Assembly (NCBI GenBank): GCA_025149125.1
Contig: CP102272.1
Location: 1,798,001 to 1,862,000, forward strand
DNA length: 64,000 bases
DNA from: [Clostridium] asparagiforme DSM 15981
GTDB lineage: Bacteria; Bacillota; Clostridia; Lachnospirales; Lachnospiraceae
Reading direction: 5' to 3'
Position 1 is the first letter of the stretch. Every line of letters starts with the position of its first letter. The notes under the pieces are model-generated. The model worked only from the letters and a program-made list of their open reading frames with translations. It made no database searches and had not been told where the DNA came from. Shown piece by piece: positions 50,169 through 58,780 of this stretch. Position numbers and translations under genes: made by a program.

Positions 50169-50381
50169 TCAATCAAACAAATCCATCAGTTTCTTGCGTA
50201 TCTCCTTCCTGCGCGCCTCCGTCCCCTGTTCGTCGCGCAGGAAACGCCCCTCCTGCTCCTCCAGCACGTCGCCCTCCTTCAGCCCGTCGGGCAGTAGGTC
50301 CGTGGGGATGGAGATCAGCTTCTTCAGTTCGTTCTCGCAGACTGCGATGCCCTCCTCCAGGCGGTCGATGATATATTTCAT
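50169..50381 (-). CDS. DUF3006-family small protein
   Basis: 70 residues, MKYIIDRLEEGIAVCENELK, acidic with a basic C-terminal helix (RRKEIRKKLMDLF). The opening IIDR-EG-AVCE pattern and the LPDGLKEGDVL segment are typical of DUF3006, a small beta-rich family usually next to ComEC-like metallo-beta-lactamases. It starts 25 bp after such a gene here. GGAGGGG lies before the ATG. Function unknown. Confidence 0.82.
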   Translation of the reverse strand: MKYIIDRLEEGIAVCENELKKLISIPTDLLPDGLKEGDVLEEQEGRFLRDEQGTEARRKEIRKKLMDLFD

Positions 50382-50406
50382 AGCGTTACCCCTCCTTGTA
50401 AAATGA

Positions 50407-51612
50407 TCATGGTTTACACTGGCCGCAGGGGGAATAGCCCTGCCCGATCAGCTCTTCGCGGTCCCCCTCCCAGGTCTCCCGATTCTCGCCTTTTATTTTT
50501 TTAGCCGAGGAGCAGGTGGGGAGGTGGAATTTTTTCGTGTTGGTGTTCAGAATATAGGCGGTTTGCGGGGCTATGGTAGTGCCGGTTGTCCCGCTCATCA
50601 AAGTCTCGCCCCCGGAATTCCCAACCGTTTGTTGATTGATATCTCCGGAAGTCCTGTCCGACTGCCGGCTGCCGCCTTCTGAGAATCCGGTTTGACCGGT
50701 CTTTCCAGTCCCCCAGACAATATCCGTACCGTCGCAGTAAGCAACCACCGTGCCATCCAGATCGTTGCGGTATATCTGGATGCCCCTCTCCTTAAACTTC
50801 TCCAGGGTTTCCTTGTGGGGATGGCCGTAGGAATTGTCCTTCCCGCACTGGATCACAGCCACCGAGGGGGAGACACGGTCCAGAAACGCCTCGCTGGTGG
50901 AGGTGCTGCTGCCGTGGTGCCCGGCCTTCAGCACGTCCGCGGAGATGTCGATTCCATTTTCCAGAATATCCGCCTCAGCCAGGGCCTCCGCGTCCCCGCA
51001 CATCACGAACCGGTTATCGCCGTAGTCCAGGCGGATTCCCACGGACCAGTTGTTTAAATCGTTCCCGTAGTCTCCGTTGGGTGCGATGATGGTGAAAGAG
51101 GCATTTCCAAGGGTATAGGTATCGCCTACCCGCGGCTTGGTCAGCTTCAGTCCCTTGCCCGCCACTGCATCCAGCACGTCCTCGAAGGTCTTTGTGGTGT
51201 GTTCAACTGGGGGAAGAATGACTTTACCCACGTCGAAGGTGTCGATGACCTTGTCCAGACCGCCGATGTGATCCGAGTGGGGATGGGTGCCGATCACGTA
51301 ATCCAGGGCTTCCACCCCCTGGCCTTTCAAATAAGAAACTACCGTGTCCGCCTGGTCGTTTTCACCGGCGTCCACCAGCATAAAATGTCCGTCCGATTCC
51401 GCCAGGATGCTGTCACCCTGGCCAACGTCGATAAAATGTACGGTCAGCCCGGCTTCCCCGGAGGACAGCGCCGACGGCAATGTGACGGCCCCGGCCTGTT
51501 CCGGCTGCGCTGAGGCATGCCCGGAGTCAGGCAGGGCGCTCCCGCCACAGCCGTTGACCGCCAGAATCAGGGCGATTGACAAAAGCAGTTTCAAAAAATT
51601 CCGTCTCTTCAT
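50407..51612 (-). CDS. Lipoprotein ComEC/Rec2-like metallo-beta-lactamase hydrolase
   Basis: 401 residues from MKRRNFLKLL; AAAGGTGAG precedes this ATG, while the frame open to 51783 is AT-rich non-coding DNA. Lipoprotein signal with lipobox VNGC (Cys ~22). The catalytic domain (~50-310) has the metal motif GTHPHSDHIGG, DVGQGDSILAESDGHFMLVD, KAGHHGSSTS and VIQCGKDNSYGHPH, as in the C-terminal domain of ComEC. The last ~60 residues carry a small Cys-containing domain (FHLPTCSSAKKIKGENRE; YSPCGQCKP), commonly fused to such enzymes. It probably cuts extracellular DNA or nucleotides. Followed by DUF3006. Confidence 0.88.
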   Translation of the reverse strand: MKRRNFLKLLLSIALILAVNGCGGSALPDSGHASAQPEQAGAVTLPSALSSGEAGLTVHFIDVGQGDSILAESDGHFMLVDAGENDQADTVVSYLKGQGVEALDYVIGTHPHSDHIGGLDKVIDTFDVGKVILPPVEHTTKTFEDVLDAVAGKGLKLTKPRVGDTYTLGNASFTIIAPNGDYGNDLNNWSVGIRLDYGDNRFVMCGDAEALAEADILENGIDISADVLKAGHHGSSTSTSEAFLDRVSPSVAVIQCGKDNSYGHPHKETLEKFKERGIQIYRNDLDGTVVAYCDGTDIVWGTGKTGQTGFSEGGSRQSDRTSGDINQQTVGNSGGETLMSGTTGTTIAPQTAYILNTNTKKFHLPTCSSAKKIKGENRETWEGDREELIGQGYSPCGQCKP

Positions 51613-51748
51613 AGTAAGTCTCACCTTTCTGTTATTCCCTGTTATTTTAGCATAGATATCATATTCATGAAAGACCATGCCCCGCTGCCGATTAAAAAAA
51701 TTCATGCGGAATGTTTTACTGCAAAGTAGAAGGATATGATGGTATAAA

Positions 51749-51777
51749 ATTTCAAAATATGGTAAAATATTTGAAAT
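51749..51777. promoter_or_regulatory. Upstream palindromic site of the RpiR/PTS operon
   Basis: An imperfect palindrome from ATTTCAAAATAT to ATATTTGAAAT, with the same TTTCAA...TTGAAA half-sites as the perfect palindrome at 51842-51857, 80 bp downstream. Confidence 0.45.
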
Positions 51778-51841
51778 GACCACATATTATCCTTAAAATA
51801 TATACAAAATAGCCAAGATACGAAATAAAATACCATAAAGC

Positions 51842-51879
51842 TTTCAATATATTGAAAAAAACGTATCTAGTGTTATGAT
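51842..51879 (+). promoter_or_regulatory. RpiR/PTS operon promoter overlapped by a perfect 16-bp palindrome
   Basis: TTTCAATATATTGAAA (51842-51857) is a perfect palindrome whose right half is the -35 box TTGAAA (51852-51857). After a 16-bp spacer comes TATGAT (51874-51879). A protein bound to the palindrome would block the promoter, as expected for an RpiR repressor. Confidence 0.6.
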
Positions 51880-51905
51880 GGAATCAGTCGAATGGAGGAA
51901 TCGGA

Positions 51906-52772
51906 ATGAAGAATGTATTGGTACGGTTGGAAGAATACTTGCCGAGAGCCAGCGAGGCGGAACGCGGCGCAATCAAATGGCTTATGCAGAGTCCGGAATC
52001 TGCAGTGGATTTAAGCATTCAACAACTTGCCGGCCGCACGTTTACATCCGCCTCCACGATCATCCGGCTGTGCCGGAAACTCGGATTCGACGGATACAAG
52101 GAATTTCACAAGGCGTTGTTGTATGAGCTGGCAGTGCGCAGAGAGGCCAGCGATGAGCAGACCAGGGAGATTGACCGGGCCGACACCCTTGAGGCGATTG
52201 CCCAAAAGGTTACATACCGTAATATTTTGTCCCTGGAAAATACGAATAAGCTTCTGAATATGGAGGTGTTAAGCACCTGCCTGGAGTTGATCGACGCTGC
52301 GGACAATCTGATTTTTTTCGGGATGGGAGCCTCCCTGCTGATTGCGCGGGATGCCTGCCTGAAATTTGTCAGGGTCAACAAATCCTGCTATTTTGGCGAC
52401 GACTGGCATATGCAGCTTCTGCACGCAAAAAATTCGACGGAGAGGGACGTGGTGATTGCGATCAGCTATTCAGGAGTGACGATGGAGACGATTAAATGTG
52501 CGGAGATCGCCAAGAAAAACGGCACGCCGGTGATTGCCATCACGCGGTTTGAGCCGTCCAAATTGGTAAAATTGGCGGATTACAGCCTTTATGTGGCGAC
52601 CATCGAGTTGTTTTCGCGGATGGGCGCCATGTCTTCCAGGATTGCCCAATCGAATATCATCGATATTCTCTACAGCGCCTATGTGAATAAAAACTACGAC
52701 ACGTGTGTTCCCAAGATAATCCGGACACATTTTTCCAAAAAGACAGACGGGGCTGGGGATATAGAGCCCTGA
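51906..52772 (+). CDS. RpiR/MurR-family transcriptional regulator
   Basis: 288 residues. N-terminal RpiR helix-turn-helix (~1-77; SIQQLAGRTFTSASTIIRLC, then RKLGFDGYKEFHKAL) and a C-terminal SIS domain (~125-260; NLIFFGMGASLLIARDACLK, VVIAISYSGVTMETIKCAEI) that binds a phosphosugar. GGAGG precedes the ATG. It is first gene of the PTS locus, with no promoter visible in the 67 bp before the IIBC gene, so it is likely co-transcribed and autoregulated through the palindromes upstream. MurR, in MurNAc-recycling operons, is a member of this family. Confidence 0.9.
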   Translation: MKNVLVRLEEYLPRASEAERGAIKWLMQSPESAVDLSIQQLAGRTFTSASTIIRLCRKLGFDGYKEFHKALLYELAVRREASDEQTREIDRADTLEAIAQKVTYRNILSLENTNKLLNMEVLSTCLELIDAADNLIFFGMGASLLIARDACLKFVRVNKSCYFGDDWHMQLLHAKNSTERDVVIAISYSGVTMETIKCAEIAKKNGTPVIAITRFEPSKLVKLADYSLYVATIELFSRMGAMSSRIAQSNIIDILYSAYVNKNYDTCVPKIIRTHFSKKTDGAGDIEP

Positions 52773-52839
52773 ACCAGTTGGTGTGGGGCGGCGCTTGCAT
52801 GACCCACGGGAGGGTTACAATAAATCAAGGAGGAAAAAC

Positions 52840-54210
52840 ATGAGCAGTCAACTGGCATTTCAAATTGTGGAAGCGTTAGGCGGAGCATCCAATGTGATAT
52901 CGATTGAGAACTGTATGACCCGGTTGAGAGTTTGCGTCAGGGACGCCGGCTTAGTAAAGCGAGATGAACTTTCTAAGATAAAGGAAGTCCTGCGGGTGGT
53001 TGGAAGTGAGACGGAGCCGCAGATTGTTTTGGGACCGGGAGTCGCGGATACCATTGGCGGGGAAATCAAGAAGATGGAGGGAATCAAATACAGTGAGATC
53101 AAGACCGAGGCGGTCATGAAAAAGAAGTCGGCTACGGGAATTTTCAGCTTTTTTGCCCAGGTATTCACTCCGCTGATTCCCGTTTTCGCCGGTGCCGGAT
53201 TGATCTTTGGCGTTATGAAGGTTTTGACGCTGGTTTTCAATATGACGGGAATGCCGCTGTTTGATCCGGCCAGCTCATCCTTTATGTTTGCGGTCAATGT
53301 ACTGGCCAGTACATTTTTTACCTATTTGAATATTGCGGTTGCCATGTCGGCGGCCAGGGTAATGGGCGGCAATCCCTATCTGGGGCTGATAGCCGGCGGC
53401 ATTATCATCAACCTGGGCGCGTTGGCGGGAACCGAAATGGGCGTGTTCGGCCTGATCTTTACCAACGGACGGGGCGGAACCCTGGCGGCGCTGGCAGCCG
53501 GAGCATTGATTGCCGTGGTGGAACGTGAGATTAAAAAGCGGGTTCCGGACGCACTAAAGATCCATTTGCCGTCGCTGCTCTCGATTATTATTGTGGGTCT
53601 GGTGACGATCTATGCGCTGCAGCCGATTTGCGGTCTGGTGACAGATGGAATTACCGCCGCGTTCCTGTGGCTGATGGATAAGGCTGGATTTATGGCATAT
53701 GCAATTATTGCGGGCTTCTTCCTGCCACTTGTTATGACCGGCATGCATCAGGGATTGTCGCCGGTACACACCACCTTTATCGAAAATCTGGGATACACGC
53801 CGCTGTACGCCTGCTGTTCCATGGCCGGCGGTGGACAGGTGGGGGCTTCCCTGGCGCTGTATCTGAAATACAAACATAACAAGGGGTTGCAGCGGGCCGT
53901 GATCGGAGGTTTGCCGGCCGGTATTCTTGGAATCGGGGAGCCGCTTATCTTCGGCGTAACCCTTCCGCTCGGCAGAGCATTTATAACGGCCTGTCTGGGC
54001 GGCGCATGCGGAGGCGCGGTACTTGGTCTGTTCCCCGGGCAGGGGGCGGTGACCATGAACGTTTCCGGAATTTTGGGAACTCTGGTAAATACCAAGCCCA
54101 TGGCATATCTGGTGGCTTATGCTGTATCCATCCTGGCTGGTTTCGTGATCACCTACGCCGTAGGAGTGAAGGACACTGCGCTGGCATTGTTTGAGGATGA
54201 GGAATTCTAA
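52840..54210 (+). CDS. PTS transporter subunit IIBC (glucose/sucrose/MurNAc superfamily)
   Basis: 456 residues from MSSQLAFQIVEALGG; AAGGAGG precedes the ATG. The IIB domain (~1-85) has phospho-cysteine Cys25 in SIENCMTRLRVCV. The IIC domain (~105-450) has about ten TM helices and the conserved GMHQGLSPVHTTFIENLG and GIGEPLIFGVTLPLGRAF loops. There is no fused IIA; a separate IIA is encoded at 58767, last in the operon. MurP and the alpha-glucoside permeases share this IIB-IIC layout. The neighbouring GH170 enzyme suggests that a disaccharide is imported as its 6-phosphate. Confidence 0.92.
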   Translation: MSSQLAFQIVEALGGASNVISIENCMTRLRVCVRDAGLVKRDELSKIKEVLRVVGSETEPQIVLGPGVADTIGGEIKKMEGIKYSEIKTEAVMKKKSATGIFSFFAQVFTPLIPVFAGAGLIFGVMKVLTLVFNMTGMPLFDPASSSFMFAVNVLASTFFTYLNIAVAMSAARVMGGNPYLGLIAGGIIINLGALAGTEMGVFGLIFTNGRGGTLAALAAGALIAVVEREIKKRVPDALKIHLPSLLSIIIVGLVTIYALQPICGLVTDGITAAFLWLMDKAGFMAYAIIAGFFLPLVMTGMHQGLSPVHTTFIENLGYTPLYACCSMAGGGQVGASLALYLKYKHNKGLQRAVIGGLPAGILGIGEPLIFGVTLPLGRAFITACLGGACGGAVLGLFPGQGAVTMNVSGILGTLVNTKPMAYLVAYAVSILAGFVITYAVGVKDTALALFEDEEF

Positions 54211-54263
54211 AAGGAAACTGAAATTCGGGGAGTATAAAATAAAAAGAGAAGGAGAAACAAACG

Positions 54264-56126
54264 ATGAGTTTTATGTTTAAGCCTCTGGCTTATGATGATA
54301 CACAGGCGGTCAATCACATCAGCCTGCCGGAAGCCATTCAAAATGATGTGACGGAACAGATAGAAGAGATGGCCGGACGTCTTGCCCAGGCCATGGAGAT
54401 CAGGGAGAAGGAGGGCAAGTCCCTCCTGGCCCTGGACGGTTATGTCAGCGCCCCATTTGAGCCTCTGGTGAGCGCGGTGAAAGCGGAGCTGGAGAAACGG
54501 GGCCGCCAGGTGAATCTGGTGGATATGAGGAATCTCTATAAAACACAAGAGGAGATTGACGGGCTGACGGCTGAGAGCCTGCCTTTAAACTATGAGGACG
54601 ATCCGGTGCTGCTCTTCGGGCGTCTGTATCGGGGCAGGATCGATGATTTTGTGGATAACTCCAGCGTATCCCGGATTCTGAACAATCAGGCCATGGGCTT
54701 TACGATCCTTTACGGGCTGGGAAGTCTCTGCGCCGCCCTCAGACCCTACGCCCAGGTGGCAGGGTATGTGGACGTGACGCCTAAAGTGGCTGCCATCCGT
54801 GCAAGGGAACAAAAGGTAGTCAACATCGGAGACCGGGAGTCAAGACCGTTTAATTTGCTGATGCGCCGGAACTACTATGTGGATTATGAGGTGACGGTAA
54901 AACTTCGCAAAGAGCTGCTTCAGAATAATCTTCTGGATTTTTATCTGCTGGGGAACTGGGACGACCGCTATATGATGATGGCGGGCGGGACGATGGACCG
55001 GATTTTAACAGAGCTGGCCAAATATCCCTTCCGGGCAAAACCCGTGTATCTGGAAGGAATTTGGGGAGGGGAATTGATCCGCAAGGTGAGGGGAATCCCC
55101 AAGGAGATTGCCGGTAACATTGCCTGGATCTTTGATTTCATTCCTATGGAGGTCAGCATTGTGGTTGACGTGGCAGGCAAGGCGGTGGACTTTCCATTCT
55201 CCACATTCGTCCAGAAAAAGGGGCGGGAGATTATGGGCCAGCATTGCCTGGAGGAATTCGACGGATACTTCCCGGTGCGCTTTAATTACGACGATACCTG
55301 GCATAGTAATGGAAACATGTCGGTTCAGGTCCACCCGGACGAGGATTTTGTGATCGAGAATTACGACGAGTTCGGGAGACAGGACGAGGCTTATTATGTG
55401 ATCGCCACCGGCCATGGAGCGAAAACCTACTGTGGCTTTAGCGGGAATGGCAGGGAATTTCTGGAAATGGCTAAAGCGTCCGAGACTAGCCACGAGATGG
55501 TGGATTACCAGAAGTATATTAACTGGGTGGACAGCGTGCCCGGGCGTCAGATTATGCTGCCGGCGGGGACGGTTCACGCTTCCGGCAGAAACCAGCTGAT
55601 CCTGGAGCTGGGCAGCCTGACCATCGGTTCTTACACTTACAAGGTTTACGATTACAACCGCAAGGACAAGGATGGAAATACCCGTCCCATTCATACGAAA
55701 AACGCCGAGAAGGTACTGCATTTCGAGCGGGACAGCCAGTGGGTGAAGGAGAATATTGCCATTGAGCCGATTTTGATTGAAGAGGGTGAGGGGTATAAAG
55801 AATATATTGTGGGCCGGACGGAATTGATGTATTATGAAACCCACAGGATCGAACTGGATACGCACGCGGCGTATCATGGACAGAATCATGGACAGTTTAC
55901 GGTGATCACCGTGGTGGACGGCGAGCAGGTGAAGGTTTATTCCAAGAGCCGCCCGGAATTTTGCTACACGGCAAACTTCCTGGATATTGTGACGATTCCT
56001 GCGGACATTGATGATTACGTGATTGAGGCTCAGAGCTATCAGCCTGCGGTGGTTCATAAAGTGATTCTGCGGGAGGGATACAGCCGTTACAAGAACCCGG
56101 ACTATAAAAACAGAAAGAAGGATTGA
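54264..56126 (+). CDS. Large class I mannose-6-phosphate isomerase-like protein with extra N-terminal domain
   Basis: 620 residues. The C-terminal ~350 contain the cupin zinc site of type I phosphomannose isomerase: NMSVQVHPDEDF, LPAGTVHASGRNQLILELGS and YTYKVYDYNRKDKDGN. The N-terminal ~230 are absent from ordinary ManA. Parts (KSLLALDGYVSAPFEPLVSA; GRQVNLVDMRNLYK) have the rhythm of a P-loop sugar/nucleoside kinase but lack a functional GxxGxGK(S/T) loop. The protein could be a bifunctional or regulatory isomerase, and a degenerate kinase-like domain is my inference. GGAG precedes the start; the next gene begins 3 bp after its stop. Confidence 0.8.
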   Translation: MSFMFKPLAYDDTQAVNHISLPEAIQNDVTEQIEEMAGRLAQAMEIREKEGKSLLALDGYVSAPFEPLVSAVKAELEKRGRQVNLVDMRNLYKTQEEIDGLTAESLPLNYEDDPVLLFGRLYRGRIDDFVDNSSVSRILNNQAMGFTILYGLGSLCAALRPYAQVAGYVDVTPKVAAIRAREQKVVNIGDRESRPFNLLMRRNYYVDYEVTVKLRKELLQNNLLDFYLLGNWDDRYMMMAGGTMDRILTELAKYPFRAKPVYLEGIWGGELIRKVRGIPKEIAGNIAWIFDFIPMEVSIVVDVAGKAVDFPFSTFVQKKGREIMGQHCLEEFDGYFPVRFNYDDTWHSNGNMSVQVHPDEDFVIENYDEFGRQDEAYYVIATGHGAKTYCGFSGNGREFLEMAKASETSHEMVDYQKYINWVDSVPGRQIMLPAGTVHASGRNQLILELGSLTIGSYTYKVYDYNRKDKDGNTRPIHTKNAEKVLHFERDSQWVKENIAIEPILIEEGEGYKEYIVGRTELMYYETHRIELDTHAAYHGQNHGQFTVITVVDGEQVKVYSKSRPEFCYTANFLDIVTIPADIDDYVIEAQSYQPAVVHKVILREGYSRYKNPDYKNRKKD

Positions 56127-56129
56127 ACG

Positions 56130-56699
56130 ATGGAATTTGTGCGGGAACCAAAGGGCGTTCAGGAGTTTTGGGACGAATGCGTGCTAAAAGGGGAAAACGT
56201 TGTGCGCAGGCAGAAGCTGGTCAGAGAGTGTACCGGCGTCTACAAAAATGAAGAAGCCTTATGTGAACACGGCGATGATCTGGCATATTGGGTGCACAAC
56301 CAGAATTTCAACCGTGAGAGTTTCGTGAAAGGGAATCTCCAGTGGGGAATTACCTATATCAATCCCTTTACCGTTGACGGAGAATGCGCCATGACCAGCG
56401 GTCATTACCACGGGGATCAGGACTGTGACGAATATTATTACGGGCTGAAGGGAACCGGATTTCTTTTGTTCTGGGACGGCGGAGAGGATTTTTACGCGGA
56501 AAAAATATATCCGGGCTCTCTGCACTATATTAACGGTCATTACGCCCACCGGATCATCAATTCGGGGGATGAGGTGCTGGCGGTAGCGGCCTGCAGCCTG
56601 CCTGCGAGCAAGCAGGATCATCAGTCGATTAAAGAGCATGGATTTCCTTACCGCTGCTACAAACGAAATGGGGAGATTGTATGGGAAAAGCAGGAATAG
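56130..56699 (+). CDS. Cupin-type glucose-6-phosphate isomerase
   Basis: 189 residues, the size of the archaeal-type (PF06560) phosphoglucose isomerases. The cupin metal motif is present: TSGHYHGDQDCDEYYYGLKG (His, His, Glu) and a later His in HYINGHYAHRIIN. The enzyme interconverts glucose-6-phosphate and fructose-6-phosphate, or a related phosphosugar. It lies between two phosphomannose-isomerase-like genes; its 3' end overlaps the next gene by 19 bp, so the three isomerases are translationally linked. Confidence 0.85.
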   Translation: MEFVREPKGVQEFWDECVLKGENVVRRQKLVRECTGVYKNEEALCEHGDDLAYWVHNQNFNRESFVKGNLQWGITYINPFTVDGECAMTSGHYHGDQDCDEYYYGLKGTGFLLFWDGGEDFYAEKIYPGSLHYINGHYAHRIINSGDEVLAVAACSLPASKQDHQSIKEHGFPYRCYKRNGEIVWEKQE

Positions 56700-57607
56700 G
56701 GCCGATCCGGCTGGAACCCGTCTATAAAAAGGCGATCTGGGCCGGGGAGCGGTTAAAGAAAATCAGAGGGCTTCAGGAGGACGGAATCGGTATCTGCCGG
56801 GAGGTTTGCGCTTACAAGGGATCGGAAAACCGGGTGGAAGAAGGGCAGTTTAAAGGCTGCCGGATTGATCAGGTCATAGCGGATTACCGCCGGGAACTGA
56901 TGGGACCGGACGACAGCGGCCAGCTGGTACGGGTCGCCTACATGGATACCAGGGAAGATTTGTCGATCCAGGTTCATCCCAACGAGGAACAGGCAGAACG
57001 GATTGGAGATTTTGAAAAAAGTGAATCCTGGTATATTTTGGAGGCCGACCCGGGAGCTTATATTACCGCAGGTGTAAATTGCACCGATAAGGCAACGCTT
57101 CGAAACGCGGCAGAGTCGGGGGATATGGAACAGTATCTGGTACGCATCCCGGTAAAAGCAGGTGATTTTGCCATGATTCCGGCGGGACTTGTCCACGCCT
57201 GCGGTAAAGATATGCTTGCCCTGGAGGTGGGCAGTTTCGGAGGGATCACCTACCGTTTGTATGATTACGGCAGGGGAAGGCCCCTGGATCTGGACAAGGG
57301 AATGGAAATTCTCGATCCGTCCCTGCGATGTGAGCTCGTCCATACCCAGGAGAAGGTTCCGGGCGTGCCCCGCCCGCTGGTGCGCCACCGCCTTTTCAGC
57401 GCGGATGTGCTGGACGTTGAGGGCGTTTGGACCCTGGACGGGTACGAGGGATACCGCATATTGTGCTGTGTGGAAGGAGCGTGCCGGATCATATGGGACG
57501 GGGAGGAGTATCCTCTGCCTTACACGAAAACGCTCCTGATACCGGCCGGCTGCGGACCGGTGGAGATCAGGGGAAATGCCAGGCTGCTGATGGCCTGGAA
57601 GGTTTAA
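56681..57607 (+). CDS. Type I mannose-6-phosphate isomerase (ManA-like, short)
   Basis: 308 residues, the normal size for Firmicute ManA. Zinc-site motifs are LSIQVHPNEEQAERIG and IPAGLVHACGKDMLALEVGS, then ITYRLYDYGRGRPLDLDKG. GGGGAG precedes the ATG at 56681, which lies within the end of the cupin isomerase gene. It converts mannose-6-phosphate to fructose-6-phosphate. Two ManA-type proteins in one operon are unusual; one may act on a different phosphosugar. Confidence 0.87.
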   Translation: MGKAGIGPIRLEPVYKKAIWAGERLKKIRGLQEDGIGICREVCAYKGSENRVEEGQFKGCRIDQVIADYRRELMGPDDSGQLVRVAYMDTREDLSIQVHPNEEQAERIGDFEKSESWYILEADPGAYITAGVNCTDKATLRNAAESGDMEQYLVRIPVKAGDFAMIPAGLVHACGKDMLALEVGSFGGITYRLYDYGRGRPLDLDKGMEILDPSLRCELVHTQEKVPGVPRPLVRHRLFSADVLDVEGVWTLDGYEGYRILCCVEGACRIIWDGEEYPLPYTKTLLIPAGCGPVEIRGNARLLMAWKV

Positions 57608-57640
57608 CAACAGATTCCGTGCAGAAAAAGGAGGGAGCTT

Positions 57641-58780
57641 ATGAACAGCAGCATCGCCATATATCCGTCCGTCCAATGGAGACAGCAGACCGTTCTGTGG
57701 TCGGATTATCTGGAAAAGGCCGGTAAGTATGGCTTTCGGGAAGTGTTTTCAAGTATCCACCTGCCGGAATTGGCCCTGAAGGACCAGGTGGAAATGCTGG
57801 AGGAGCTGGCCCGTACGGCCAACCATCTGGGGATGGAGTTGACGGTGGATATCGGAGGCGGAGAGATCGGCCAGCTGCTTGCGGATTCACAGATGTGCGC
57901 ACGGGTCCGCAGCGCCGGCATCGGCCTGCTGCGGCTGGACTACGGTTTTTGCACGGAACAGGCCGGCGCGCTTTACAACCGCCTGGGGATAAAAGGTTTT
58001 GTAGTCAACGCCTCGATCTATGACAGAGAGGAGGCGGAGGCGGTTAAGAAAAATTTGACCGCCATAGACAGCCGGCTGGAACTGCGCGCCTGCCACAATT
58101 TTTATCCGCGGCCGGAGACCGGGCTGGACCGGGAATTTTTTAATGAGCAGAACCGCATTTTCGCAGAGCTTGGATTAATCACCTATGCGTGCATCCCGGG
58201 GAAAAGCTATCCCCGTCCGCCTCTGGGTCTGGGACTGCCCACGCTGGAGCAGCACCGTGGAATGAACCTGGAACAGGTTTGCGTAGATTTAGTTTGCAGC
58301 CCCGGAATCGGGGGCGTGATGGCAGCGGATGAATTTTTCAATGAGACAGAGCTGGCCTGTGTGGCCCGCGCGGTGAATCGGGAGGCCCTGACCTTGCAGA
58401 TACGGCTGGAAACGGGCGTCGGCCAGGTGGAGCGGGAGCTTATTTTAGGCACGTCTCACCATATCCGTTATGACAGCAACCGGCAGGTGTTGCGGTCCCG
58501 GACTTCGCGGGAAATGTCCAGGATCGGCGCCAAGGTAGCGCCTGGGCTGACCGGTGAGCGCCGGAGAGGTATGGTTACAGTTGACAATGAGCGTTACGGC
58601 CGCTACAGCAGCGAGGTGCAGATCCTTCTGGCTGACCTGGAGGCTGACAGCCGCGTGAACTGCTGCGGGCAGATTTCAGAGGAAGACATGTGGAAGCTGG
58701 ACTTTTACCGTCAGGGGTTTGACTATCAATTCCAGGAAATTACAGAAATTGGGGAGGGAATCAGCAGTGGGGCTATTTAG
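57641..58780 (+). CDS. DUF871 / GH170 6-phosphoglycosidase, MupG-like
   Basis: 379 residues, full length for the family. TIM barrel (~1-235; IAIYPSVQWRQQTVLWSDYL, GIGLLRLDYGFCTEQ, RACHNFYPRPETGLDREF, GLGLPTLEQHRGMN) followed by a small C-terminal domain with ITEIGEGISSG near the end. The founding member MupG of Staphylococcus aureus splits 6-phospho-MurNAc-GlcNAc imported by MurP. Here it lies with a IIBC, a IIA and isomerases, so it probably hydrolyses the phosphodisaccharide made by this PTS. AAGGAGGG precedes the ATG. Sugar identity is open. Confidence 0.85.
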   Translation: MNSSIAIYPSVQWRQQTVLWSDYLEKAGKYGFREVFSSIHLPELALKDQVEMLEELARTANHLGMELTVDIGGGEIGQLLADSQMCARVRSAGIGLLRLDYGFCTEQAGALYNRLGIKGFVVNASIYDREEAEAVKKNLTAIDSRLELRACHNFYPRPETGLDREFFNEQNRIFAELGLITYACIPGKSYPRPPLGLGLPTLEQHRGMNLEQVCVDLVCSPGIGGVMAADEFFNETELACVARAVNREALTLQIRLETGVGQVERELILGTSHHIRYDSNRQVLRSRTSREMSRIGAKVAPGLTGERRRGMVTVDNERYGRYSSEVQILLADLEADSRVNCCGQISEEDMWKLDFYRQGFDYQFQEITEIGEGISSGAI

